Of a DNA stretch of 64,000 bases, positions 1 through 9,493 are shown piece by piece. The stretch is from Devosia litorisediminis. Lineage in GTDB: Bacteria; Pseudomonadota; Alphaproteobacteria; Rhizobiales; Devosiaceae. The DNA is taken from contig NZ_JAGXTP010000002.1 in NCBI RefSeq assembly GCF_018334155.1, positions 310,001-374,000 on the forward strand. Direction: 5' to 3'. A model generated the notes under the pieces. That model ran no database searches. It saw only the letters and a list, made by a program, of their open reading frames with translations, and had not been told where the DNA came from. The translations under genes were made by a program, and so were the position numbers. How positions within the stretch are numbered: the stretch's first letter is position 1; each line of letters begins with the position of its first letter.

Positions 1-263
1 AGCAGGCCTCGCGCCTGCTCACGGCCATGGCCAATGCCAAGCGCCTCCGGATTCTATGCTGTCTTCTCGATGGCGAGATGAATGTGGGTGATCTTGAAGA
101 GCGCGTGGGTCTGGCCCAGTCCCCGCTCAGCCAGCACCTGTCCAAGCTGCGCGCCTGGGACTTCGTCAAAACGCGGCGCGACGGCCAGCAGGTCTATTAT
201 TCGATCGCCTCAGATGAGGTGAGCAAGATCCTGACGACGCTGTACGACATCTACTGCGACTGA
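1..263 (+). CDS. ArsR-family transcriptional regulator, 3' part
   Basis: The C-terminal 86 or so residues of a small winged-helix regulator; the reading frame is open to the left edge (codons from position 3), so the true start is outside the window. An internal ATG lies at 27. The stretch VGLAQSPLSQHLSKLR is a typical ArsR recognition helix, and RRDGQQVYYSI forms the wing. ArsR proteins are dimeric repressors that often sense metals. No Cys pair of the classical metal site is visible in the part present, except CC at about residue 20 and one Cys near the C-terminus, so the ligand cannot be named. It converges on the M81 gene. Confidence 0.85.
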   Translation, partial: QASRLLTAMANAKRLRILCCLLDGEMNVGDLEERVGLAQSPLSQHLSKLRAWDFVKTRRDGQQVYYSIASDEVSKILTTLYDIYCD

Positions 264-280
264 CAGGCAAAACGCATGGA

Positions 281-299
281 CCGGCGACATCGCCGCCGG
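281..299. terminator. hairpin between convergent genes
   Basis: CCGGCG (281-286) pairs with CGCCGG (294-299) around a 7-base loop, between the stops of two convergent genes. No T-tract follows, so a role in termination is only suggested by position. Confidence 0.3.
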
Positions 300-326
300 C
301 CCCGTATGACTATTCTGGCAACCGGT

Positions 327-1766
327 TCAACGTGCGTCGGCGCGGCTTGACCATTTTACTTCCGGCGCCCAGGCAAAGTCGGTATCGAACGGATATTGCG
401 GCACGCTCTTGTGCTGGCGCTCCAGCCGCTCGACAAACTGATCCACCACGCCGGGCGACAGCGCCATCAGGCTCGGATTGGCGATCGGCCCCAGATCGGG
501 TGACAGATAGCCTGACTTGACCACCACAATCTTGGCCGTGTGCGGATCAAGACCCAGCCGGGTGAAGTCTTCTATATTGTGGAATGGCCGCCGCCGCGCG
601 GTCAGCACCAGATCAATCCCGCCAATGCGCACCACCGCTTCACGCAGATGGGGCTGCGCGGTTTCAAGCAGGAATACAACTTCTGCTGTCGCCTCCACCA
701 TGGTGCTTGAGGGGTCAAGGCTGGCGCCGATCGTGATCGCAATGGTGGCGCCCACGCCGGCTGCATAAGCTGCGTCGGTGGCGGGTTTGTCGGCAATACC
801 GGCAAACACCACGCCCTGCGCATCATTGGCCATCAGTTCGGCCAGCACCTCTGCCCGGTCACCCACGCCCCCGCCGGTTGGATTGTCACCGGACTCGGCC
901 AGAACCACCGGGCTGGTCGTGGCTTCCAGTGCCCAGTCGACACAGGCCTCAATGCTGCCCGTGGTGGTGCCAAACACGAACTGTTCGCGAATATCCCAAT
1001 AGTTCTGCGCCAGCGCCCGCGCTGCCGCAGTCATTGCCAGCCGGTCAGTGCCCGTGACCACCGCACATGCGGTGGCGCGGGGTTCGTCTGCCCACACATA
1101 ACCCACCTGAAACGAGGCATCCCAAATTCCCGTCGGATCCTCTGTGGCCTGCAGCTGGGTGTAAAAGCTCCGCGCCGGCTCGTCCTGGGTCGACGTGCGC
1201 TCGCCGGGCAACAGCACCGGCACGGGCGCCCAAGCCACAACGGGTCGCTGGCCCGAGCGCAAGGCGCGCACCAGCATGGTCACCGCGCGCCGCATGGTGT
1301 CCGCCACATCGATATGGGGCGCCGTGCGATAGGTCGAAAAGATGTCGAGCCCGTCGATGATCTTCTGGCTGACATTGCCATGCAGGTCGTAGCTCGCAGC
1401 GATCAGCACATCAGGACCGACCAGTGCGCGCACCGCACTGATGAAGTCGCCTTCGGCGTCGTGAAGGCCCTCGACAAACATCGCGCCATGCATGGCCAGA
1501 TAAACCCCGTCAACGGGCATGGCCTCTTTGATGCCCTCGAGGATTTCGGCCTTCCAGCGCGCATAGAGCGCCCCTTCCACCGGCCCGCCTGCAATGGCGC
1601 GCGCATGCAGCACGGTGATGAACTCGGCCGGGAAATGCGTCAGGAAATCGAAATAGCCGTCCTTGAGCATGGATGGTCCGCGCAGCACCCGGAAATCGGC
1701 CTCGCGCGCCAGCACGGGGTTATAGGTGCTGCACTCGGTGTGCAGGCCAGCAACAGCAATACGCAT
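327..1766 (-). CDS. M81 family metallopeptidase (MlrC/DUF1485 type)
   Basis: About 479 aa, the usual length for the family. The N-terminal part starts MRIAVAGLHTECSTYNP. The conserved elements AMHGAMF, DLHGNVS, YRTAPHID and DNPTGGGVGD are all present. M81 proteins are cytoplasmic zinc enzymes named after MlrC, which cleaves linearised microcystin; most members have unknown substrates. The ATG at 1766 overlaps the stop of the upstream MFS gene by one base (TGATG); a TTG three bases upstream is an alternative. The tight coupling to a transporter suggests that the imported compound is the substrate, but this is inference. A paralogue lies at 12705-14162. Confidence 0.85.
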   Translation of the reverse strand: MRIAVAGLHTECSTYNPVLAREADFRVLRGPSMLKDGYFDFLTHFPAEFITVLHARAIAGGPVEGALYARWKAEILEGIKEAMPVDGVYLAMHGAMFVEGLHDAEGDFISAVRALVGPDVLIAASYDLHGNVSQKIIDGLDIFSTYRTAPHIDVADTMRRAVTMLVRALRSGQRPVVAWAPVPVLLPGERTSTQDEPARSFYTQLQATEDPTGIWDASFQVGYVWADEPRATACAVVTGTDRLAMTAAARALAQNYWDIREQFVFGTTTGSIEACVDWALEATTSPVVLAESGDNPTGGGVGDRAEVLAELMANDAQGVVFAGIADKPATDAAYAAGVGATIAITIGASLDPSSTMVEATAEVVFLLETAQPHLREAVVRIGGIDLVLTARRRPFHNIEDFTRLGLDPHTAKIVVVKSGYLSPDLGPIANPSLMALSPGVVDQFVERLERQHKSVPQYPFDTDFAWAPEVKWSSRADAR

Positions 1767-2956
1767 CAAAGCACTCCAGCAATATCGGCTTCAGGATTAT
1801 GATTGGTCTTGGCGGGTTTCTTGGTTGCCAGCCTTCCGGTCAGCATCAGGCTCACCAGCAGCGCAGGTACCACACAGGCAACCCCCAGCCGGATATCGGC
1901 ATGTTCGGCGACAAAGCCGATCACCGGCGGGCCCACCAGAAAGCCCAGCAGTGCCACAAAACTCAAAATCGCGACATTGGCCGATGCCGCCCGATCAGTC
2001 AGCCCGGCGGCAGCCGTCACCGCCAGCGGAAAGCCCACCGAAACGCCCAGGCCGATTACGCCAAACCCGATCAGCGCCAGCGCTGTGTTGGGTGTGACAA
2101 ACAGGATCGCGGCGCCAGTCAGTGCCAGCACGCCGCAAATGCGCGCCGTGGTCACCGCACCAAAGCGGCGCTTGAGCGTGTCGCCGCCAAATCGGCCCGC
2201 CGCAACCATCAGGGCGAATACCGAATAGCCCAGCCCCATCGTGCCCGCTTCGGCGCCCAGTGCATCGCGCAGGAAGATCGCGGACCAATCCGCCATCGCG
2301 CCCTCGGTCATGGTGATGCCAAACACAAAAAAGCAGATCCCCAGCAGGGCCCAGCTGGGCAATGCCCAGGCCGATCGTTTGCCCTCACCGCTCTCCCTGC
2401 TCTCGGCATATACCGGCAGGGCCAGCGCCACCACGATCGACAGCGGCAGAACCAGCGCTGACACCAGCGCGATGGCCCAGCGCGCTTCCAGTCCCAGCGC
2501 CGCCAATGCCGAGCCGATCAGGCTCCCCGCCATGATACCGACAGACCAGAAGCCGTGCGAGGTGGTCATGATGATCGACCCCGTGGCCTTTTCCACGGCG
2601 TCGGCCTGCACGTTCAGCCCCAGTTCGACAAACGACATCGACGAGCCGATCAGCATCAGCGCCACAAACAGCAGCGTGGCGTCACTGGCAAACGCGGGCA
2701 GAACCATTGCCATCGAATACAGCACGAACCCCACAAGGATCGCCGCGCGCGCCCCGATCCGCCCCACCAGCGGTCCGGCAAAGGGCAGGGTGAGCAGTGT
2801 ACCGCAGGGCAGCCCCAGCAGGGCTACCGCCAGCCCGGCGGGCCCCAGCCCCAAAGCCGTCTGCACTTCGGGAATGCGCACCAGCCAGGAGCCGAATGCG
2901 ATCGGCTGCAGAAAGAACACCAGCATGGTCAGGCGCTGTGCGGTAAGGAAGGACAT
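1766..2956 (-). CDS. MFS transporter
   Basis: About 396 aa with 12 likely membrane helices. It begins MSFLTAQRLTMLVFF, with LVRIPEVQTALGLGPAGLA and FAGPLVGRIGAR after the first helices, as in the FucP/YbjJ-like group of the major facilitator superfamily. The frame stays open upstream to 3079, but the extra 41 residues are low-complexity and read through a repeat, so I chose the ATG at 2956. It is translationally coupled to the M81 peptidase gene downstream. Substrate unknown; an oligopeptide or modified amino acid would suit the neighbour, but nothing in the sequence proves it. Confidence 0.85.
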   Translation of the reverse strand: MSFLTAQRLTMLVFFLQPIAFGSWLVRIPEVQTALGLGPAGLAVALLGLPCGTLLTLPFAGPLVGRIGARAAILVGFVLYSMAMVLPAFASDATLLFVALMLIGSSMSFVELGLNVQADAVEKATGSIIMTTSHGFWSVGIMAGSLIGSALAALGLEARWAIALVSALVLPLSIVVALALPVYAESRESGEGKRSAWALPSWALLGICFFVFGITMTEGAMADWSAIFLRDALGAEAGTMGLGYSVFALMVAAGRFGGDTLKRRFGAVTTARICGVLALTGAAILFVTPNTALALIGFGVIGLGVSVGFPLAVTAAAGLTDRAASANVAILSFVALLGFLVGPPVIGFVAEHADIRLGVACVVPALLVSLMLTGRLATKKPAKTNHNPEADIAGVL

Positions 2957-2996
2957 GGTCGTTGAACTCGATGCGAAAACAGTCGCTGGACGGATT

Positions 2997-3017
2997 CCCT
3001 CCCCTTGATGGGAAGGG
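2997..3017 (+). repeat. extragenic palindrome, CCTCCCC family, copy 1
   Basis: CCCTCCCC (2997-3004), loop TTGAT, then GGGAAGGG (3010-3017) with one mismatch, followed by a G-rich tail CCGGGGTGGGTGG. It shares stem, TTGAT loop and tail with copies at 10402 and 16612. It lies just upstream of the MFS start. Confidence 0.6.
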
Positions 3018-3097
3018 CCGGGGTGGGTGGGCCTCAGGAATAGTGCCTGAATAACTCCACCCTCATTTCCTCCCCGCATGGGCGCAAGCAGATGGCG

Positions 3098-3583
3098 CTA
3101 CCCTGCCTTGCCCATGGGATAGGGAAGGTAGCCAGTGAAGCCGGTCAGCTTCCACTGCCCGTCCACCTTGCGGCAGAAATACAGGGTCTGCCAGTTCAGC
3201 ACGTCCTTGCCGCCATCGCTCAGCGCGATTTCGCCGTCGAACTTCTTGTGCGCAATGGCAATGTCGCCGCTGATCTCGATTTCGCTTAGCGAGGTGGCGC
3301 GATGAATGCCGGCCAGCACGTCTTCAGCATAGTCCAGCTTTTGGCTTTCCCGCGCCTGGTTGAGCCAGTCATCGCGATAGGCCTCAAGCGTGGGGTAGCT
3401 GATGCGCCAGTCATCGGGGTTGCCCGATTTGCCGCCATTGATTCCCAGAAAGCCCTCTTTGACGAAATCGCCATCCACCATGCTCCAGTCCGCTGCAACG
3501 AACGCCGCAATGTCGCGCTCCACCAGCATGGTCCAGATTGCGCTGCGGTCGGCGTCATGGGGGAAAGGGTTGGTGCTGCTCAT
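3098..3583 (-). CDS. NTF2-like / SnoaL-fold protein
   Basis: 161 aa, starting MSSTNPFPHD after GAGA in a suitable position. The layout (helix-rich first half with ERDIAAFVAADWSMVDGDF, then strands ending in LYFCRKVDGQWKLTGFTGYLPYP) is that of a cone-shaped NTF2/SnoaL domain, a fold used by small hydrolases, isomerases and ligand-binding proteins. No catalytic pair can be assigned. It is a single gene, divergent from the carbohydrate operon, and might share its promoter region. The frame continues upstream to 3655 but that stretch looks non-coding. Confidence 0.6.
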   Translation of the reverse strand: MSSTNPFPHDADRSAIWTMLVERDIAAFVAADWSMVDGDFVKEGFLGINGGKSGNPDDWRISYPTLEAYRDDWLNQARESQKLDYAEDVLAGIHRATSLSEIEISGDIAIAHKKFDGEIALSDGGKDVLNWQTLYFCRKVDGQWKLTGFTGYLPYPMGKAG

Positions 3584-3895
3584 GATTGTCTCGTGTCTGT
3601 GCTGTGATCGTGCGGGGCTTGGTTCGGTGCTGCGCCAGAGAACGCCGATTTTCAATGCGATGGCGTCGCGTCGCTATTTGTGTTCCAAATTTTCAAAGCT
3701 GTCATCTGGGTAGAGGTAATTTTTCAAGCCCACATGAATACCAATCTGGACAATCTGCGCGTTAAGTCGCGGCTTGTCCACATTCATAAGCGCGAAAAGC
3801 CCCAGTACAACGCCCAGAAATGCGCCAAAACGCTGCCTCTTTAGGCAAATCGCTCAAGTGGCTTATATTGGTATTGTTATTGCGGCGGATTCGTG

Positions 3896-3925
3896 TTGAC
3901 ATTGCTTTCAGAACGATCCTAATCT
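3896..3925 (+). promoter_or_regulatory. sigma70-like promoter of the carbohydrate operon
   Basis: A perfect -35 TTGACA at 3896-3901, an 18-base spacer, and TAATCT at 3920-3925 as -10. It reads toward the oxidoreductase gene starting at 3984. Confidence 0.5.
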
Positions 3926-3945
3926 TGAAAATCGTTTACAGAAAG
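3905..3945. promoter_or_regulatory. imperfect dyad over the promoter, candidate operator
   Basis: AACGAT (3912-3917) is the inverse of ATCGTT (3931-3936), and CTTTC (3905-3909) of GAAAG (3941-3945). The dyad covers the -10 box, the right place for a repressor. The RpiR-type gene at the end of the operon is the obvious candidate regulator; that link is inference. Confidence 0.4.
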
Positions 3946-3983
3946 CACGACCAAACCAGCAGAGTTTGGCGGGCAGTACAGGG

Positions 3984-5153
3984 ATGACGGGCACTAATAT
4001 GCGGGTAGGCATCATCGGCCTCGGCTATCGTTTGGGCTATCTGGCGCGGGTTTTTTCCGCCGCCCGGGATGACTTCTCTATTGCCGGATATGTGGATCCG
4101 GCGCCGGCTGGTCTGCCCTATGCGAGCGAATATGGTGTCGATGTCGGCGCCCAGTTTGATAGCCTCGAGGCCATGCTCGACAGTGAGCCGCTTGATCTGC
4201 TGATGGTGGGCTCGCCCAACCATCTCCATCTCGAACACATTCGCATCGGCCTTGAACGCGGCCTCAAGATCTTCACCGAAAAGCCAGTCGTCACCTCCAT
4301 TGAAGACACCATGGAAATCGCCGGGCTGATCGCTCAGTACGGCTCCGACAATCTGATGGTTGGCCTGGTGCTGCGCTACGCGCCGCTTTATGTCGATCTG
4401 CGCAGGATGCAGGCCGAGGGCCATCTGGGCGATGTCACCTCAATCGAGGCTTCCGAACACATTCCGCCCTATCACGGCGCTTTCTTCATGCGCGACTGGC
4501 GCCGCTATGAGCGCTATTCGGGCAGTTTCATGCTCGAAAAATGCTGTCACGACCTTGATCTCTACAACGGCGTGATGGGCTGCCGCCCGCAATATGTCTC
4601 CAGCTTTGGCGGTCGCCGCACCTTCGTGCCGGCCAATGCCCCGCAAAATGTCGGCATCAACGACATGGAAGTCTATCACCGCAAGCCCAGTGGCTGGCAG
4701 GGTAGCGACAAGGTCTTTGACAGTGATGGCGACATCATCGATTTCCAGACTGCCATGGTGCAATACGCCAATGGCGCCGCGCTGACCTTCCACACCAATC
4801 TCAACGTCCCCGATGATTTCCGCCGCTTCGCCGTCATGGGCGCCAAGGGCATGGCCGAGGGCGATTTCATCCGCAATTTCCTGCGCGTCACTGACAGCCG
4901 TACATCCGAGCGACTGGTCGACACCACCTACAAGATCAGCGAGCTCAGCCAGCATTATGGTGCCGATGAGCAGATGGCCGAGGACATCCTCAATCACGTC
5001 CTGGATGGCGATCCATTGCCCGTCTCGATCACCGATGCACTCGAGGCCGGCTTGCTGGCTCTGACCATGGATCGCGCCATGCGCACCCGATCCGTCATCG
5101 ACATGACCCCCATCTGGCAGCAATTCGACGCCGCCCTTGGCAAAGCGGGCTAG
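3984..5153 (+). CDS. Gfo/Idh/MocA-family oxidoreductase
   Basis: About 389 aa. The N-terminal Rossmann fold shows VGIIGLGYRLG; FTEKPVV is the usual EKP motif, and KCCHDLDLYNG holds the conserved His-Asp of the catalytic domain. Such proteins use NAD(P) to oxidise or reduce sugars and cyclitols, or carry out NAD-dependent glycoside cleavage. First gene of a co-directional operon for uptake of what is probably an N-acetylated sugar, so it likely modifies the imported sugar. ATG at 3984 and 3999 are both possible; the second has a better-spaced GGG-rich leader. Confidence 0.85.
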   Translation: MTGTNMRVGIIGLGYRLGYLARVFSAARDDFSIAGYVDPAPAGLPYASEYGVDVGAQFDSLEAMLDSEPLDLLMVGSPNHLHLEHIRIGLERGLKIFTEKPVVTSIEDTMEIAGLIAQYGSDNLMVGLVLRYAPLYVDLRRMQAEGHLGDVTSIEASEHIPPYHGAFFMRDWRRYERYSGSFMLEKCCHDLDLYNGVMGCRPQYVSSFGGRRTFVPANAPQNVGINDMEVYHRKPSGWQGSDKVFDSDGDIIDFQTAMVQYANGAALTFHTNLNVPDDFRRFAVMGAKGMAEGDFIRNFLRVTDSRTSERLVDTTYKISELSQHYGADEQMAEDILNHVLDGDPLPVSITDALEAGLLALTMDRAMRTRSVIDMTPIWQQFDAALGKAG

Positions 5154-5164
5154 GAGACAAGCCG

Positions 5165-6052
5165 ATGACCAGCACAAGAAGCGCTTCACTGTTTGCCCTG
5201 GCCCTGCTGGCTCCGGCTCTCATCTATATCCTGATCATCGTGGCCTATCCGCTGTTCGACACAGTGGTGCTGTCCTTCACCAATGCGTCGCTCCGCCCCA
5301 CTTCGGACTGGGTTGGCTGGGCCAATTACGAGCGCATCTTCGGCGCTGGCAATTTCACCGAAGTCATCATCCGTACCTTCATCTGGACCTTCTTTTCGGT
5401 TGCCGCCAAGATGATCATCGGCACGCTGGGCGCCACCCTGCTCAATGCCGCCATTCCCGGTCAGGCCATCTTCCGCATCCTGATCATGCCGCCCTGGATC
5501 GTTCCCATGGCCATCGGCATCTTCATGTGGGGCTGGATGTATAACGGCCAGTTCGGCATGATCTCGGGCCTGCTGCAGAACTTCGGTATCATCGACAAGC
5601 CCTGGCCGATCCTCGCCTATGGCGACAGCGCCTTCTGGGCCACCATCGTCACCGATGTGTGGATCGGCATTCCCATGGTCACCATCTACATGCTGGCCGC
5701 CATGCAATCGATCCCCAAGGATCTCTATGAGGCTGCCTGGACCGATGGTGCCGGGCGTGGCTATCGCTTCCGCCGCATCACCCTGCCGCTGCTGGTGCCT
5801 GCCCTGCTGACCATGAGCCTGCTCAGCATGATCGCCACCTTCAACTCGTTCGACATCATCTGGATCCTGACCCAGGGCGGTCCTTCGGGCACCACCACCA
5901 CCATGATCATCGACACCTACAAGACCGCCATGGGCAGCCGCAAATACGGCGAAGGCGCTGCGCGCGCCGTGGTGATCTGCATCTTCGTGTCGCTGTTCTG
6001 CATCGTCTATTTCCGCGCCGTCCGGAAGCTCGCGCAGGGAGAAGCCAAATGA
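5165..6052 (+). CDS. sugar ABC transporter permease, MalF type
   Basis: 295 aa, about six membrane helices, with the cytoplasmic EAA loop (EAAWTDGAGRGYRFRRITLP, near residue 195) that docks on the ATPase. AGGAG precedes the ATG at a good distance, 11 bases after the previous stop. It belongs to the CUT1 group of carbohydrate importers and would form a heterodimer with the next gene product. Its stop overlaps the next start (ATGA). Confidence 0.92.
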   Translation: MTSTRSASLFALALLAPALIYILIIVAYPLFDTVVLSFTNASLRPTSDWVGWANYERIFGAGNFTEVIIRTFIWTFFSVAAKMIIGTLGATLLNAAIPGQAIFRILIMPPWIVPMAIGIFMWGWMYNGQFGMISGLLQNFGIIDKPWPILAYGDSAFWATIVTDVWIGIPMVTIYMLAAMQSIPKDLYEAAWTDGAGRGYRFRRITLPLLVPALLTMSLLSMIATFNSFDIIWILTQGGPSGTTTTMIIDTYKTAMGSRKYGEGAARAVVICIFVSLFCIVYFRAVRKLAQGEAK

Positions 6053-6984
6053 GTGACGTCGCCCGCACCACCGAAGTCGCTGCAGTCGACAGCAAGGCGC
6101 TGGTCAAGCCGAAGCCGCGCCGCGCCCGCTCCACCAAGCCGATGATCGACCGCTACAAATGGTATGAAACGGCGCTGATGTATATGGGCATGGCGGTGTT
6201 CCTGTTCTTCATCCTGGCGCCTTTCATCGAAGGCTTCCTGGTGTCGCTTAAGCCCCTCGCGCTGCTGTTCTCCACGCCCTACAGCTTCCTGCCCAAGAAC
6301 GGGTCGTTCGATGCCTATTTCAGCATGTGGGAATCGGTCCCCATGCTGGGCATGCACATCTTCAATTCCTTCTTCATCTCCAGCGTCGTCACGCTGATCG
6401 TGGTGGTCATTGTGGTGCCGGCCTCCTACGCCTTTGCCCGTTTCCAGTTTACCGGCTCCAGCCTGATGCTGGGCGGCTTTCTGGCGGTCAACATGTTCTC
6501 GGGCGCCGTGCTGCTGATCCCGCTGTTCCGCCTGATGCGCCAGCTGGGCCTGCTCAATACCTACTGGGCCATGATCGTGCCGGGCGCCGCCTTCCTGATC
6601 CCCAGCTCCATCTGGCTGCTGCGCACCTACATGATGCGCATTCCCAAGGAGTTGGATGAGGCCGCATGGGTCGATGGCGCATCCCGTCTCTACACGCTGC
6701 GCCGGGTCATTCTGCCTCTGGCCATGCCGGGCATCGTGGTGGTCGCCATCATGACCTTTATCGGTGCCTATGCGCAGCAGTTCATCTTCGCCCTGACCTT
6801 CAACTCCAAGACAGAATTCATGCCCCTGCCGGTTGGCCTCTTCGCCTTCTTCGGCAAGCAGGAAGTGATCTGGAACGAGTTGATGGCAGCCAGTTTCATC
6901 GGAATCCTGCCGGTCATGATCGTCATCGTGTTCCTGCAGCGCTACCTGGTTGCCGGCCTCACCGCCGGTGCCATCAAGCAGTAA
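6049..6984 (+). CDS. sugar ABC transporter permease, MalG type
   Basis: 311 aa. A basic N-terminal tail of about 40 residues is followed by six helices; the EAA loop is DEAAWVDGASRLYTLRRVILP (near residue 203). It is the second membrane subunit of the CUT1 importer, coupled by a 4-base overlap to the first. Its C-terminal end AGAIKQ is typical for MalG relatives. Confidence 0.92.
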   Translation: MSDVARTTEVAAVDSKALVKPKPRRARSTKPMIDRYKWYETALMYMGMAVFLFFILAPFIEGFLVSLKPLALLFSTPYSFLPKNGSFDAYFSMWESVPMLGMHIFNSFFISSVVTLIVVVIVVPASYAFARFQFTGSSLMLGGFLAVNMFSGAVLLIPLFRLMRQLGLLNTYWAMIVPGAAFLIPSSIWLLRTYMMRIPKELDEAAWVDGASRLYTLRRVILPLAMPGIVVVAIMTFIGAYAQQFIFALTFNSKTEFMPLPVGLFAFFGKQEVIWNELMAASFIGILPVMIVIVFLQRYLVAGLTAGAIKQ

Positions 6985-7071
6985 GACCACCAAGGGAATC
7001 GAGATCGGGGTCTAGCGATCCCGGTTGAGGGAAGTCGCCTCTCGGGGCGCACACAAAAGGGAGACTACAAA

Positions 7072-8292
7072 GTGAAAAAGACTATCGCACTGACCGCGGT
7101 ATCGTTGCTGGCTGTCGCCGTTGCAACACCCGCTGCCTTCGCCCAGGACAAGGAAATCAGCTTCATCAACTGTGGTGACGAGCTGACCGCTGGTTACGCC
7201 GAATACTTCGCCGAATGGGAAGCTGCCAACCCAGGTTACAAGGTCGCTCCCGAGATCGTCGGTTGGGGCCAGTGCCAGGACAAGGTGACCACCTTGGCCG
7301 CTGCTGGCACGCCCGTTTCGCTGGCCTATGTTGGCTCGCGTACCCTCAAGCAGTTTGCGCTCAACGACCTCATCGTGCCCGTGCCGATGACCGATGAAGA
7401 AAAAGCCGGCTACTACAACTACGTGCCCGACACCGTCACCTTTGACGGCACTCAGTGGGGCGTGCCGGTTGCCTTCTCGACCAAGGCCCTGTTCTGGAAC
7501 AAGGACCTGTTCGAAGCCGCAGGCCTCGATCCTGAAGTTGCGCCCAAGACCTGGGAAGAAAAGATCGCTTTCGCCAAGCAGATTTCGGAAAACACCGACG
7601 CTGCCGGCTATGGCGTTGTCGCCAAGACCTTCGACAACACCATGCACCAGTTCTTGCACTGGGTTTACACCAATGACGGCCAGATCATCGACGCCGATGG
7701 CAATATTGTTGCCGACAGCCCACAGGTCCTGGCGGCCCTGACCGCTCTGCATGACATCACTGCCTATGCAGAAGAAGGTCCGACCGCTTACGAGCAGAAC
7801 GAAGTCCGTGCCATCTGGCTCGACGGTGGCGTTGCCATGATCGAAGCCAGCGTTGGTGCCGCTCTGCGCGGTGAAGAAGCCGGCATGAACTGGGGCGTGG
7901 CGCCACTGCCACTGGGTCCCGATGCCAAGGGTCCCGGCACGCTGCTGATCACTGACTCGCTGGCCGTGTTCAAGGGTACCGGGGTTGAAGAGCAGGCCAT
8001 CAGCCTGGCCAAGTTCATCACTGCGCCTGAGCGTCAGTGGGATGCTGAAATGGCCCAGGGCCTGACCCCACTGCGCCCACTGCAGCCACAGACCGACGCA
8101 CTGGTCGCCGAAAAGCCCTACTGGAAGCCATTCCTGGACGGCATCGAATTCGGTGGTCCTGAGCCTCTGTTCACCGACTATGTCGGCCTGCAGAACACCA
8201 TGATCGAAATGGTTCAGTCCGTTGTGACTGACGCTGCCACGCCAGAAGAAGCCCTCACCAAGGCTGCTGGCGAACTCGAGCAGTACAAGTAA
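7072..8292 (+). CDS. periplasmic sugar-binding protein of ABC transporter
   Basis: 406 aa, GTG start eight or so bases after GGGAGA. A Sec signal peptide covers about residues 1-24 (KK, hydrophobic core, AFA then QDKE). The remainder is a family 1 solute-binding protein: early VGWGQCQDKVTTLAAAGTP, then the TFDGTQWGVPVAFSTKALFWNKDLF region common to sugar binders, and a Trp/aromatic-rich cleft. It would deliver the carbohydrate to the two permeases. A strong hairpin follows the stop, which may stabilise its mRNA, as binding proteins are needed in excess. Confidence 0.92.
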   Translation: MKKTIALTAVSLLAVAVATPAAFAQDKEISFINCGDELTAGYAEYFAEWEAANPGYKVAPEIVGWGQCQDKVTTLAAAGTPVSLAYVGSRTLKQFALNDLIVPVPMTDEEKAGYYNYVPDTVTFDGTQWGVPVAFSTKALFWNKDLFEAAGLDPEVAPKTWEEKIAFAKQISENTDAAGYGVVAKTFDNTMHQFLHWVYTNDGQIIDADGNIVADSPQVLAALTALHDITAYAEEGPTAYEQNEVRAIWLDGGVAMIEASVGAALRGEEAGMNWGVAPLPLGPDAKGPGTLLITDSLAVFKGTGVEEQAISLAKFITAPERQWDAEMAQGLTPLRPLQPQTDALVAEKPYWKPFLDGIEFGGPEPLFTDYVGLQNTMIEMVQSVVTDAATPEEALTKAAGELEQYK

Positions 8293-8306
8293 GGTCCTCC
8301 GACCTG

Positions 8307-8334
8307 GCCGCCGTCCCTGCACCGGGGCGGCGGC
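8307..8334 (+). terminator. intra-operon stem-loop after the binding-protein gene
   Basis: GCCGCCGTCCC (8307-8317) pairs over all 11 positions (one G-U) with GGGGCGGCGGC (8324-8334); loop TGCACC. CACCTTCTTTCCC follows, so it could be a partial terminator or an mRNA-protecting structure before the ATPase gene. Confidence 0.6.
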
Positions 8335-8387
8335 ACCTTCTTTCCCATCGCCTGCCCGCGGACCAGTCCGCCGACCGGAGACGACCC

Positions 8388-9464
<1,077 letters not shown>

Positions 9465-9493
9465 ACGGCACATCACGCGCCGGGGAGGTGACC

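Larger units (their letters stand above)
3584..3983. other. 400-bp intergenic region between divergent genes
   Basis: No gene seen. It is AT-richer than its surroundings and holds a sigma70-like promoter (3896-3925) and an overlapping dyad (3905-3945), listed separately. The left half shows nothing I can name. Confidence 0.6.

Noticed and set aside
1673-2461. 262-codon plus-strand frame across the M81/MFS junction
   Set aside because: It crosses two well-supported minus-strand genes and has shadow-like Arg/Gln/His-rich composition.
6007-6993. 328-codon minus-strand frame opposite the second permease
   Set aside because: Very rich in His, Asp, Gly and Gln, the usual result of reading membrane-protein codons backwards.
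7012-8322. 436-codon minus-strand frame opposite the sugar-binding protein gene
   Set aside because: The plus strand encodes a normal binding protein with signal peptide; the antisense frame has no recognisable features.
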